64,000 bases of DNA from Candidatus Protochlamydia sp. (GTDB taxonomy: Bacteria > Chlamydiota > Chlamydiia > Chlamydiales > Parachlamydiaceae). The stretch spans positions 62,001 to 126,000 of the forward strand of contig JACDAQ010000026.1 of assembly GCA_013695355.1 (NCBI GenBank), written 5' to 3'. Positions 9,334 to 18,318 of this stretch are shown piece by piece (position 1 is the stretch's first letter; every line of letters begins with the position of its first letter). The notes under the pieces are model-generated. The model was not told the DNA's origin, made no database searches, and was given only the letters and a program-made list of their open reading frames with translations. A program made the translations under genes and the position numbers.

Positions 9334-9375
9334 CTCTGTGGTTTATATTTATGGCTTTTTAACATAACCACAGAG
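9334..9375. repeat. Short inverted repeat CTCTGTGGTT
   Basis: Ten-base arms (9334-9343 and 9366-9375) around a 22-base AT-rich loop, just after the end of the TPR gene on the minus strand. It could act as its terminator or be a REP-like intergenic repeat. A loosely similar CACAGAGATCACAAGG string occurs near 50602. Confidence 0.4.
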
Positions 9376-9414
9376 AATTACAAAGATCTATATTTAGGGA
9401 GGAGAAGCCTTAAA

Positions 9415-12204
9415 TCACATGTGTGGATCAGTAGTTTGAGTTTTATTTTTTTCAAAATATTCTTTAAACCAAAGTTTATAGATATCATAAAATTTGGGAA
9501 CTCCTTCCAGGCCACCTAGGATCTCTTCCAGTCTTTTTTCGTGTATTTTGTTCTTCTCAAAATTTCCTAAAATTCCATATGCAAAGGCTAGTTTCTGCCT
9601 GTAAAAAGGATTATCTGTGCAGTTTTTGACAGCTAGGCGAAAATCTTCCAATGCCTCATCCATCCTGAAAACAAATTCCAGCAGCATTCCTCTTTCAAAA
9701 TATAAAATGGGATTTTCACTTTGTAGATCCAGTCCCTTATCATAGAAGCTAATGGCTTTCTCAATTTGAAGGGCATGGTAATTTCGATGGGCGCCTAACT
9801 CAGCATTAGTATAGCCGCTATCGATAAGAAACTGTTCTTTGCAAGCATTACCGAGCAGCCAATAATTTTTTGTAAGGGCGGATATATATTCATCTTTCAA
9901 ATTTTCAACTTTGGAAAAATCTTTTTGGATTTGATCTTCCAAGGTTGCGGCTGCTTCAAGCAGCAGGGTCATTTTATCTTCATTTGTTAGTGCACAGGCT
10001 TGTTTCTGTTTCTTTTTGCATTCAGTAAGAATGAGCTGGTACAGTTTTTTTTTGTATTCGCCATTTGCCGGTTCTACCTGTTGGGCTTTTTCCCTGCATT
10101 GATGAGAGAGGGCAACCTCGCCGCTATGGAACAGAAGGGGAGCTACTTTGTCAAGTTGCTTGGCTGTAAAGGGGACTGCTTCCGACCAGGGATGTGATTG
10201 AATTGAAATGAATAACCGGACGGCCTGATCATGCAATTTATCATCGGCAAGGTAGTGGTCCATTAGTTCAACAAGGTAAGGGCCATTTTGCGGAGCTATT
10301 TCAAAGGCTTTGCTATAATAATGCATGGCCTTTTTCCAATCGCGAGTAATGAACGTCTTGTTCTTTTCTTCTGCAGTCGCTGTCATATAAGCGTCAAATA
10401 AGAGTTTTCCATAGGCTTGTCGATTCAATTGGGCGGCTATCTCCAGACTAGCGATGGCTTCAGGATAGGCAATGGTGCGGAATATTCCTTGGGGAGAGTT
10501 AAGGTGGTTTTCGCCAATTTTAGCATGCATATCAGCTATATGAAGGGCGCATTCTTGTTTTACATCTTCTTGAGGAGTGTTGTTTTTTTCTATCTCAAAT
10601 AAATGAATGGCGTGATTGTAAAGAGATAAGGCGTGATTTTTATCTGAGGCCCACTGCATTTCCCCTAACAGCCTTTGGATCCTAGGATGGTCAGCAAACC
10701 TTGTTTCCAAAGAATTCATTTTAGAGCGCAGCCAGGCATAATCATTGAAATTTAAACAGTGTTCTAATGTTTTTAATGCAAATGCACTATTATTTGGAAA
10801 GAAAGCCATCCCTTTCTGGAGGTAAGCCTGAGCGCTCTGTTTGTTATGTGCCCGATAGGCTTCTTCAGCGCATGCCAAAAGAATAGCATTAATGGCCCCT
10901 TGATTTTCTTCAGAAATCCTTGAAGGGCAACGGCTGATAAATAGAAGCCATTCCGGCCCAAACAAACGGGGGAAAGAGGCGGGAGCTTCCTGCCATTGAA
11001 GCAGATAGGACGAAAGGAGGCGGGATTCAGATTGAGGAGTATTTTCCAGCTGATAAGCTTTCTGAAAATGATGGAGGGCGTTGACCAGGCTTTCGTTTGT
11101 ATCCAGGCCGGCTAATCGATCAAAATAAGCCTGGCCGATCTCCATATGCAAAGGGGCGGCATTTTGTGGCGTAGCGGATAAAAGCCTTATCGCTGCTTGT
11201 TTAGCTGAAACGGCTTCCGGGTAGCGTTGATAATGCCAGTAAGCCTTCCCTATTTGGATGAGCAATTCAGTATTGTTTGAGCGGGCCTGTTGAAGGGCAG
11301 TCAAAAAAGGTCCCATTTTATCGAAGTCATGGTGAACCAGATACAATTCTCCAATTTGATTTTTTACTTCCTGAGAAGGCTGTGCGGCAAGGACCTCGTC
11401 TAAATATTCCCTTGCTTCTCCAGTGCGTAAATTGCTATAGGCAGTGCTGGCAAGATCAATCCAAATTTTTTGAATTTGCTCGCTTTGTCCAGCTAAAACT
11501 TCTTCAGTCCTGCAGCTGGCTAAAAAGTTTTTAAATTGTAAAGCGAACTTGCGCTGAAAATCTGGATGGTCATTCTTTAGGTGGAAAGCATGCAATAAAT
11601 GTTTAAATGCACCTTGAACATCTCTTTGGGGCAAATTCATTGCTTTTTCGGCCAATTGAAGAGATGTGTCGCCAAAATGGACCAGAGGCTGCTGCTGCTC
11701 CTCGGATGCTTGAAATTTGCGCAACCAAAAATGAGGCGCTAGGTTCGATTGATTTTGAAGATGATAATCAATGACGACAGCCCGCATGCGGGCTAGTCTC
11801 TCCGATGAAGGCGTATGATGCTGCTTTTGAATTTTTTTAAATAGTTTTAGGGCAGAGGGCAGAACGGATAAGTTAGTATAATAAAATCTGCCTCTTAGGG
11901 TGGTTAATCTTTGGTCGGTGAGAAAACCGCGCGCTTCACCGTAATAAAGGAATTTCAACCATTCCGCTTCAACGCGGGTTTGATCGCTCTGATCGCCAAA
12001 TCCAAACAGCCCTTTAATCGTCTCGTAGATCTTACTTACTAATGATAAGCGGACAAAGCCAGCATTTTCATCGAAACCAATGTAAAATTCCTCAGGTCGG
12101 CTAGTTAAGATTTTGAGTTGTTCGTTGTATTGCGTTTCGTTCAAAACTTTAAAATAAAAATCAGGACGATTTTGCGGATAATTAAAATTCATTTTATAAT
12201 TCAC
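9415..12204 (-). CDS. Large tetratricopeptide-repeat protein
   Basis: 929 aa counted from a GTG start; an ATG four codons later (base 12192) is equally possible, and neither has a strong ribosome binding site. Apart from a short N-terminal domain, the protein is built of helical repeats of TPR type, with recognisable units such as AYWHYQRYPEAVSAKQAAIR, HYYSKAFEIAPQNG and AISFYDKGLDLQSENPILYF. No signal peptide or membrane segment is clear. TPR solenoids mediate protein contacts; the partner is unknown. It lies upstream of and divergent from pyrH, where other chlamydiae have tsf. Confidence 0.7.
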   Translation of the reverse strand: MNYKMNFNYPQNRPDFYFKVLNETQYNEQLKILTSRPEEFYIGFDENAGFVRLSLVSKIYETIKGLFGFGDQSDQTRVEAEWLKFLYYGEARGFLTDQRLTTLRGRFYYTNLSVLPSALKLFKKIQKQHHTPSSERLARMRAVVIDYHLQNQSNLAPHFWLRKFQASEEQQQPLVHFGDTSLQLAEKAMNLPQRDVQGAFKHLLHAFHLKNDHPDFQRKFALQFKNFLASCRTEEVLAGQSEQIQKIWIDLASTAYSNLRTGEAREYLDEVLAAQPSQEVKNQIGELYLVHHDFDKMGPFLTALQQARSNNTELLIQIGKAYWHYQRYPEAVSAKQAAIRLLSATPQNAAPLHMEIGQAYFDRLAGLDTNESLVNALHHFQKAYQLENTPQSESRLLSSYLLQWQEAPASFPRLFGPEWLLFISRCPSRISEENQGAINAILLACAEEAYRAHNKQSAQAYLQKGMAFFPNNSAFALKTLEHCLNFNDYAWLRSKMNSLETRFADHPRIQRLLGEMQWASDKNHALSLYNHAIHLFEIEKNNTPQEDVKQECALHIADMHAKIGENHLNSPQGIFRTIAYPEAIASLEIAAQLNRQAYGKLLFDAYMTATAEEKNKTFITRDWKKAMHYYSKAFEIAPQNGPYLVELMDHYLADDKLHDQAVRLFISIQSHPWSEAVPFTAKQLDKVAPLLFHSGEVALSHQCREKAQQVEPANGEYKKKLYQLILTECKKKQKQACALTNEDKMTLLLEAAATLEDQIQKDFSKVENLKDEYISALTKNYWLLGNACKEQFLIDSGYTNAELGAHRNYHALQIEKAISFYDKGLDLQSENPILYFERGMLLEFVFRMDEALEDFRLAVKNCTDNPFYRQKLAFAYGILGNFEKNKIHEKRLEEILGGLEGVPKFYDIYKLWFKEYFEKNKTQTTDPHM

Positions 12205-12346
12205 TTTTTTTAATAATAGTTTAAATATAATCGTAGTTACTAATTTTGGAGAAAAAAAACATTAATTACAAAGATTTTTTTGTTTATAGATGTTTTTTTT
12301 TTATAAATCTGCTAGAAATAGGTATAAAAATCAACCTTAAGGACTT

Positions 12347-13063
12347 ATGCTTTTACCAAAACGCATTTTATTAAAATTATCGGGTGAAACATTAATGGGA
12401 GGGCGGGGCTTTGGGATCGATCAAGAGGCCTGTTCTCAGGCAGCGGCCTATGTTCAAAAAATTCATCTCCTTGGAATAGAGGTGGCTATCGTGCTAGGAG
12501 GAGGAAATATCTTTAGGGGGATAAATTTAAGGGACGGAGGCATGCCGACGACCCCGGCTGATCATATGGGCATGCTGGCGACGTTATTAAACGGCATCGC
12601 TTTTCAGCAGGCGCTCATGGCAAAAGGGACCAAAGCGCGTGTCATGACTGCCCTGGAATGCCCTAAAGTGGCCGAGCCTTACCATTGGATGAGGGCCCTT
12701 GAATATCTTGAAGAGCGAACAATTATGATCTTTGTAGGGGGGACGGGAAATCCTTATTTTACAACCGATACCGCGGCCGCTTTGCGTGCCAGTGAAATCC
12801 AGGCCAATATTTTATTCAAGGCCACAAAAGTCAATGGGATTTATAATAAAGATCCATTAAAGTATGCTGATGCGGTCAAATATGACGAGATTTCCTATTC
12901 GCAGGTCCTTGCAGAAAAATTGCAAGTCATGGATGCTACGGCTATCGCATTATGCCGCAGCAACCACATCCCGGTTTTTGTTTTCAATATGAAACGACTA
13001 CTGGATGAGGACCTCGAAAAAGTATTAACAGACTATAGTCATGGAACGTTGGTGAAGGAGTAG
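12347..13063 (+). CDS. pyrH: UMP kinase
   Basis: Phosphorylates UMP to UDP with ATP in the cytoplasm. At 238 aa it matches the bacterial hexameric UMP kinase of the amino acid kinase fold. Visible motifs are the N-terminal KLSGETLMG, the glycine loop VLGGGNIFRG, the UMP-site stretch DHMGMLATLLNG and FVGGTGNPYFTTDTAA. AAGGA lies upstream of the ATG. It is followed after seven bases by frr, the common bacterial order. Confidence 0.97.
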   Translation: MLLPKRILLKLSGETLMGGRGFGIDQEACSQAAAYVQKIHLLGIEVAIVLGGGNIFRGINLRDGGMPTTPADHMGMLATLLNGIAFQQALMAKGTKARVMTALECPKVAEPYHWMRALEYLEERTIMIFVGGTGNPYFTTDTAAALRASEIQANILFKATKVNGIYNKDPLKYADAVKYDEISYSQVLAEKLQVMDATAIALCRSNHIPVFVFNMKRLLDEDLEKVLTDYSHGTLVKE

Positions 13064-13070
13064 ATAGTGT

Positions 13071-13622
13071 ATGGGTATTCTTGAACAAGCTAAAAGTAAA
13101 ATGGCCGCAGCCCTTGAGCATCTGAAAAATGACCTGAAGAACATCCGTACAGGAAGGGCCAATCCTGGAATGGTGGAGAATGTAATGGTAGAAGTGTATG
13201 GAAGCGGGATGCGCTTAAAAGATATTGCCTCCATTTCAACTCCCGAAGCTCGTCAAATAATGGTCACTCCTTTTGACCCTCAGATAATAAATGCGGTGTC
13301 AAAAAGCATTGAAAGAGCCAATTTGGGCTTTATGCCACGCGTGGATGGGCATGTGATCCGCATTAATATTCCTCCTATGACCGAAGAAATCCGCATAAAA
13401 ATGGCAAAATTATGCCATGAAGAAAGGGAAAAAACAAAAATTAGTATCCGCAATATTCGGCGCGAAGCCAATGAAACGGCCCGTAAGCAGAAGGCGGATG
13501 GGGAAATGGCTGAGGATTTGATGAAAAAAATGGAAAAGAATATTCAGGAGCTGACAGATAAGTCTTGCAGCGAAGCAGACGAATTATGTGAAAAGAAAGA
13601 AAAAGAGATTTCAACAATTTAA
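13071..13622 (+). CDS. frr: Ribosome recycling factor
   Basis: Splits post-termination ribosomes together with EF-G. 183 aa, normal length. Family signatures are [13 protein letters not shown] near the N-terminus, [17 protein letters not shown] in the middle and the two long helices with RNIRREAN at the C-terminus. Co-transcribed with pyrH (seven-base gap). The tRNA pair follows 117 bases later. Confidence 0.97.
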   Translation: MGILEQAKSKMAAALEHLKNDLKNIRTGRANPGMVENVMVEVYGSGMRLKDIASISTPEARQIMVTPFDPQIINAVSKSIERANLGFMPRVDGHVIRINIPPMTEEIRIKMAKLCHEEREKTKISIRNIRREANETARKQKADGEMAEDLMKKMEKNIQELTDKSCSEADELCEKKEKEISTI

Positions 13623-13739
13623 TTCTTGCGAAAAAAACGAAGCTTGGATAAGATTAAGCCTCTTTCGAAATGTGGAAGAAATAGTAATGGCTAAGAGCCG
13701 CTTATACAAAGCGGGTTTATTATTTGTGCATGTTTTCCT

Positions 13740-13814
13740 GGCCCCATCGTCTAGCCCGGTCCAGGACACCGGATTTTCATTCCGATAACAGGGGTTCGAA
13801 TCCCCTTGGGGTCA
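13740..13814 (+). tRNA. tRNA-Glu (anticodon TTC)
   Basis: A cloverleaf can be drawn: acceptor GGCCCCA with TGGGGTC (one G-U pair), a D arm beginning TCGTCTAG, anticodon TTC at 13776-13778, T arm AGGGG-TTCGAAT-CCCCT and discriminator A. CCA is not encoded. The anticodon stem has a mismatched closing pair. It lies three bases before tRNA-Lys, so the two are co-transcribed. Confidence 0.96.
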
Positions 13815-13817
13815 TGC

Positions 13818-13891
13818 GAGTCTTTAGCTCAGTTGGTTAGAGCACCTCACTTTTAATGAGGGGGTCGATGGTTCGAGTCCATCAAGACTCA
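13818..13891 (+). tRNA. tRNA-Lys (anticodon TTT)
   Basis: Acceptor GAGTCTT pairs perfectly with AAGACTC. The D arm starts TAGCTCAGTTGG. The anticodon stem CCTCA/TGAGG closes a loop holding TTT at 13852-13854. The T arm carries GGTTCGAGTCC. Discriminator A; no encoded CCA. A hairpin terminator follows. Confidence 0.96.
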
Positions 13892-13918
13892 CATTTTGTT
13901 TTGCGCGAAGCGCAATAA

Positions 13919-13942
13919 AAAGAGGGAAAAATTTCCCTCTTT
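13919..13942 (+). terminator. Terminator after the tRNA pair
   Basis: An 11-bp perfect stem, AAAGAGGGAAA with TTTCCCTCTTT, around a 2-base loop. The stem itself ends in T residues. Just upstream is another small hairpin (TGCGCGAAGCGCA, 13902-13914). Confidence 0.75.
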
Positions 13943-14294
13943 CGATAGTCGATTTTCGGTCTTCAATCTACCAATTCCTAAATTATTAATCTTTCCCATC
14001 TATTTTTCAGTTTAACTAGTCGGTTTTCAACTCAATTAAATTGTTGACTCATCCTACTCATGCCTCCGCTCTGCTGCGCAACGCTGCGATAACATAGCGA
14101 CCTTTCAGGTCTTAGCTAAAATTTAGCATATCCATTGCAGACCTGTAAGGCCGTTATTTTATAGTATAATTTGAGCGAAGAAGGCCTTATAAAATAGTAA
14201 ATCCTGGAAGGACAGCATATACTGAATTTTTTTTCTTCATTGATTCAAAATTCATACTATTGTAATACGGAGAAAAAATAAATGAGGCGGGAGC
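13943..14294. other. Intergenic
   Basis: About 350 bases without a convincing ORF. A weak inverted repeat (CGACCTTTCAGGTCT near 14099 with AGACCTGTAAGGCCG near 14142) is visible. The sequence closest to the next gene should hold its promoter. GAGG precedes the ATG at 14295. Confidence 0.4.
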
Positions 14295-15089
14295 ATGGAT
14301 TTAGGGATCAAAGGCAAAAAGGCTTTAGTCAGTGCATCGAGCGACGGAATTGGCCTTGCCATAGCCAAAGCACTTTCCCAGGAAGGGGCGAATGTCTACA
14401 TTAATGGTCGCTCAAACGAAAAAGTACGCGAAGCAATCAAAAAAATAAGGCAGGAAGGTGGAATAGGGGAGCTCTGGCCGGCTGTCTACGATTTATCGAC
14501 CCCTGCAGGTGCCGAAGATTTAATTAGACATATTCCGCATGTCGATATTCTCGTGAATAACCTTGGAATTTATGAAGTAAAACCATTTGAAGAAATTACT
14601 GATGAAGACTGGCTAAAGTTCTTCAACATCAATGTCCTCAGCGGGGTTCGCCTCAGCCGCTTTTACTTTCCCAAAATGAAAGAAACCAGCTGGGGGCGGA
14701 TCATTTTTATTTCAAGCGAGTCAGGGCTTCAAATCCCTGTTGAAATGATTCATTATGGAGTGACTAAAACCGCGCAAATTGCCGTGGCCCGAGGTTTGGC
14801 TGAAATGACCATTGGAACAGGCATAACAGTAAATTCAGTGCTTCCAGGCCCCACTAATACATCTGGCGTAAAAAAATTTATTTCAGAGGTTGCAGAATCA
14901 AAAGGAATTACTCCTGAAGAAGTCGAAAAAGAATTTTTTGAAAATCAGCGACCAAGTTCTCTACTCAAGCGCTTTGCTGAAATTGAAGAAGTGGGTGAGG
15001 TGACCGCTTTTTTATGCAGTGAGAAAGCTTCAGCGATTAATGGAACTGCTATTCGGGTTGAAGGAGGAATTGTACGGTCCATTGGATAA
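14295..15089 (+). CDS. SDR-family oxidoreductase
   Basis: 264 aa short-chain dehydrogenase/reductase with an NAD(P)-binding Rossmann fold. The glycine motif is SASSDGIG (family TGxxxGIG, first Gly replaced by Ser). NNLG follows, then the catalytic set Ser in IISSESG and Tyr/Lys in HYGVTK. The C-terminus INGTAIRVEGG is typical. Substrate unknown; it resembles 3-oxoacyl-ACP reductase-like SDRs annotated broadly. Stands alone with GAGG as ribosome binding site. Confidence 0.9.
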   Translation: MDLGIKGKKALVSASSDGIGLAIAKALSQEGANVYINGRSNEKVREAIKKIRQEGGIGELWPAVYDLSTPAGAEDLIRHIPHVDILVNNLGIYEVKPFEEITDEDWLKFFNINVLSGVRLSRFYFPKMKETSWGRIIFISSESGLQIPVEMIHYGVTKTAQIAVARGLAEMTIGTGITVNSVLPGPTNTSGVKKFISEVAESKGITPEEVEKEFFENQRPSSLLKRFAEIEEVGEVTAFLCSEKASAINGTAIRVEGGIVRSIG

Positions 15090-15369
15090 TAAAACGTCAA
15101 GCAACTAGACATTCTATATTTTTAAATTTATTATATAGAAAAAATCTGCAAATTTTGATTTGTCAACAATCTTGATCATCTCAATATCACTCTTTTTTTC
15201 TCATTGCCAAATCATGGTATTTTAGATAAAGCATCTTAGCAAACTGACCTTTTAGCCCCCTTTTAAATTTTGAAATTTTAATAATAATTTATTGAATTGT
15301 TTTTAAATATAGTTATAATAGTTTAATTTATGTTATAATTTTTTATAAAATAGTAATAAAAGGAGGTTT

Positions 15370-16427
15370 ATGATTAATCCATCAATAAATATGAATATTG
15401 TTTCATTTAATGTTTGCAATGCTGAAGAACTGGCTGATCGCTTATATAAAGAAAAAAATTTGCTAGCTAAAATCTTCATAAATCCCCTGAACAAGCTATT
15501 AAAAATCTTGCCCAAAAGATTCTTACGATTAAAGAGTCCCTTACTTCACTTAATCATAGCCTTCATTTAACCTCTCAAGAAAAGGAGCTTGTTAAAGAGT
15601 TCGCAAATAAGGAATATTCTAAATTTAGCAAAAATATAATTAGCTCCATTAATGATATATTTAAACCTGAAATTTTTTGTTTGCAAGAAGTTAATAAGAA
15701 TTTCCATGAACAGGCAGGTTTTTTAAAAATAATTGAAGAAAGAGGTTATGAAATTGTGAGCGCTGCGGTTAAGCAAACACATAGAGCCAAAACTGATAAA
15801 AAACCTGTTGAAACGAAGGATTGCCTAATTGCTTATGATAAAATAAAATTTAAATTAATCGGCTCAGCCATTACACCTGGCAATGCCCTTTTCGTAGATT
15901 TAATTCATTCGCCTACTAATCAATGCATTCGTGTGGTTTCTGATCATGTACAAGGTTTTAATTCACAGGCATGTCTAAACGATCCCGAATTAATGAAAAA
16001 TTATGCTGCTGCTGGGGATGAAGACCTTATAAATTCAGTATACAGCGTCGATCAGGTCGCTAATGGGATTTATCAAAAGTTTTTAACAAATATCCCAATT
16101 AGTGTTATTTATTGCCTCGATTCCAATACAACAAAAGATAACACCCTCCATACTCTTCACCCCGATCGTCTTAAAATATTAGAAGAAAATGGTTTTGTAA
16201 CAGATGTTACCGATGTTAACCCGACAATAATGGATGCATCACTTAATCTCCCTTTTAAATTTGACTATATCTTTGCCAAAAATGCTTCTGTTACTAATGT
16301 TGATCTTATTTTTGAGAATTCATTGAAAGAATTAAGCACTATAAAAGGAGAGAAGGGTATTAATTTTATGAGCCTTCACATGAGCGACCATTTGCCCATT
16401 ATTTCGCGAATAGAAATTAATAAATGA
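15370..16427 (+). pseudogene. Endonuclease/exonuclease/phosphatase-family protein, frameshifted
   Basis: Two ORFs belong to one EEP (DNase I-like) protein of about 350 residues. The first frame starts at an ATG behind a strong ribosome binding site (AAGGAGG) and carries the N-terminal motif NIVSFNV. The second frame carries CLQEV (catalytic Glu), YCLDSNTT, DYIFAK and the C-terminal SDHLPII (catalytic Asp-His). A missing A in the AAAA run at 15469-15472 explains the break: restoring one A joins the frames through AKNLHKSPEQAIKNLAQKI without a stop. EEP proteins cut nucleic acid or hydrolyse phosphoinositides and sphingomyelin. No signal peptide is seen. It is either a real decay or a sequencing error. 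Confidence 0.75.
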
Positions 16428-16437
16428 TGGATTTAAA

Positions 16438-16474
16438 GTGTGAAGTGACTGCATTTTATGCAGTCACTTCACAC
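16438..16474 (+). terminator. Long perfect hairpin
   Basis: A 17-bp perfect stem beginning GTGTGAAGTGACTGCAT with a TTT loop, ten bases after the EEP stop codon. No T run follows. Likely a terminator or stabilising 3' structure. Confidence 0.6.
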
Positions 16475-16588
16475 TGACGGGACAGCCATTCATGTAAGGG
16501 GGTGTAGCGCTCCCACGGATAATCTAAGCAGCATCTTTAAACATTTTAGAATTAAATTTATCAGATTTAGCCACGTGAATATAATCAT

Positions 16589-17150
16589 TTAGTAAATTCC
16601 ATTAATCTTACCCTCTTGAACAGTGCCGTCTTTGAGCAAACTCTTCATCATATACCTTTTTTCATCTTCATCGCTGACGACAATGCCCTTAATGTATTTC
16701 GGATGGACCATTTTTGATAAAAGGACTTCATCGTTTGGATCGAGTTTTGATTCTGAAAGAACTTCGAGCACGCTTTTATTGGGATGCTTACTAGAATGCC
16801 TTTGAGTAATACCGGTTGGATCAAAAAAACCAAATCTACCCCTGCTGTTTGTCCGGGCATGAGGATCTTTATTTAAAACATCCATATCAATAATAAAATG
16901 GAAATTTCTCTAAAATCTTTACGCTTTACCCCGGATGCTAATTCCTGATCTATTGTTCGCACATAAATGCCATCTCATCCTCCATGAGCGATACAGGCAA
17001 AAGTGTGTTTCCTATTTGAAGTATTCCCGTATTGAAACGAGTTTCAGTAGATAAAAGTCCATTTTTTAAAATCATTCCTGCCAGTCCATGATTTTCTTCC
17101 ATTGTTAAATCATCCCGGACGACGGCATTAACCTTGGACGCCTATTATAA
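16589..17150 (-). pseudogene. Decayed hypothetical gene
   Basis: A 98-residue ORF (16589-16885; contains RGRFGFFDPTGITQ and VHPKYIKGIVVSDEDEKRYM) is the 3' part of a longer reading. Upstream on the same strand, coding-like sequence continues in other frames: TIDQELASGVKRKDFREIS just before it, and LAGMILKNGLLSTETRFNTG further up. At least two frameshifts and an in-frame stop would need repair, giving a protein of roughly 185 residues. No family recognised. The start is not identifiable. Confidence 0.45.
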
Positions 17151-17265
17151 TAAAATGAACAATATCTCCCAGAAGCCTAAATTTAAAGAGGATTCAGAGC
17201 TGCAAGCCTATTATAGGGCTTACAACCCTGACTTGGAAGCATATAGAGGCTTAATGAATGAGTAA
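17129..17265 (+). pseudogene. Short coding remnant
   Basis: An open frame on the plus strand ends LEAYRGLMNE-stop at 17265 and contains KFKEDSELQAYYRAYNPD. It has protein-like composition but no credible start and overlaps the upstream end of the decayed minus-strand gene. Probably a gene fragment; no family recognised. Confidence 0.25.
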
Positions 17266-17350
17266 AAAATGAAATAAATAAGCGCGCGGAGAGCCAAAAT
17301 GTATCTTCCGACTCTTTCGAGGCTTTGCGGTTTTCTACAAACAATTCAGG

Positions 17351-18295
17351 TTAAAAGGCGATGCCAGCTGAAAAATTGACCCCATCAAAGCTTAAATCGC
17401 CATAATTACCAAGACGATTGTAATCAAAATAGCTGTGGTGCTCTAAGCCTAGCTGAAGAACAAGTTGGAAATCTGAAAAAATGCATGTCTGCCAGCGAAG
17501 CCCAAAGGCCGCATCCGCAACCGATACAATAGCATTCAAATGTTTTTTTACCTGGTAATGGTTTTGCGCATGAGAAAATTCTGAATCTTCAATCAATTTA
17601 ATGTCAAAGTTTCCATACAGCCAGGAAACCGAAGCATTTGCATAAAAACTGAAATTACCACCGATACACCAATTCGTATCTAATCCTAAAATCGGGCCGA
17701 ACCCTGCAAAGTCTTCATGGTTGCGTCGATGGCTTGTAAAATGAGCGTTGCGGACTCCACTCATACGAATCTTTTGATCTATCTGGGCAGCGCGTAGACC
17801 TGTAAAAGGCCTGAGGGTAAAACAAGGGGATAATTCTGTCTCGTATCCCACTATAATATCAATCACATCATAGTCCAAATTCCAACGCAGCCTTTGCCGG
17901 TTTGATGCACTGGTATGAGAATTGAAATGGGCCCAGGAAAATACGACATCCCAATTTTCAAATATATAGCCTGCTGTAATTCTAAAGCCTGGATCCCACT
18001 TGAAACGGGGGTCGTGGTTTTTGCCTTTAAATCTTGAAATGACATTACCATCACAAGTCAACTCGTCAGTTTCGGTGGCGGGAATGCATTCATCCAGGCC
18101 GCTTTCAAAAGCTCTCCAATATAATAGGTCGGCAATGATAAATCCTTTAAAATTGCATAGCGGCAAAGAGGTATAATAAAAATTGTTTTCTGAGGGGCAG
18201 TCTGGCTGATTGGTCCAATCTGCATAAATAGGGCCGGCAGATGCAATTAATAGCAGACCTAGCGCGGCTTGTATTTTTCTGATAAAGTTTGTCAT
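17351..18295 (-). CDS. Lpg1974-type outer membrane beta-barrel protein
   Basis: 314 aa with a signal peptide (cleavage likely after IYA, about residue 25). Alternating aromatic strands follow (GFIIADLLYWRAFESGL, FRITAGYIFENWDVVFSW) and the protein ends in phenylalanine (FSAGIAF), as barrels inserted by BamA do. FIIADLLYWRA matches the N-terminal strand of the Legionella major outer membrane protein/Lpg1974 family, which is expanded in Parachlamydiaceae as their dominant porins. Several cysteines (DECIP, ELTCDG, CNFKGF) fit a disulfide-linked chlamydial envelope. It is 23 bases after the collagen-like gene on the same strand. Confidence 0.8.
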   Translation of the reverse strand: MTNFIRKIQAALGLLLIASAGPIYADWTNQPDCPSENNFYYTSLPLCNFKGFIIADLLYWRAFESGLDECIPATETDELTCDGNVISRFKGKNHDPRFKWDPGFRITAGYIFENWDVVFSWAHFNSHTSASNRQRLRWNLDYDVIDIIVGYETELSPCFTLRPFTGLRAAQIDQKIRMSGVRNAHFTSHRRNHEDFAGFGPILGLDTNWCIGGNFSFYANASVSWLYGNFDIKLIEDSEFSHAQNHYQVKKHLNAIVSVADAAFGLRWQTCIFSDFQLVLQLGLEHHSYFDYNRLGNYGDLSFDGVNFSAGIAF

Positions 18296-18318
18296 ACAAT
18301 TTTTTCCTGATTTATTTA

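Noticed and set aside
9292..9519. 75-residue plus-strand ORF
   Set aside because: Overlaps the 3' end of the TPR gene antisense and contains the CTCTGTGGTT repeat; no ribosome binding site.
13588..13788. 66-residue plus-strand ORF after frr
   Set aside because: It overlaps the end of frr in another frame and runs into tRNA-Glu; composition is not protein-like.
14097..14157. Weak inverted repeat before the SDR gene as a riboswitch
   Set aside because: Short, imperfect, and no conserved riboswitch core could be recognised.
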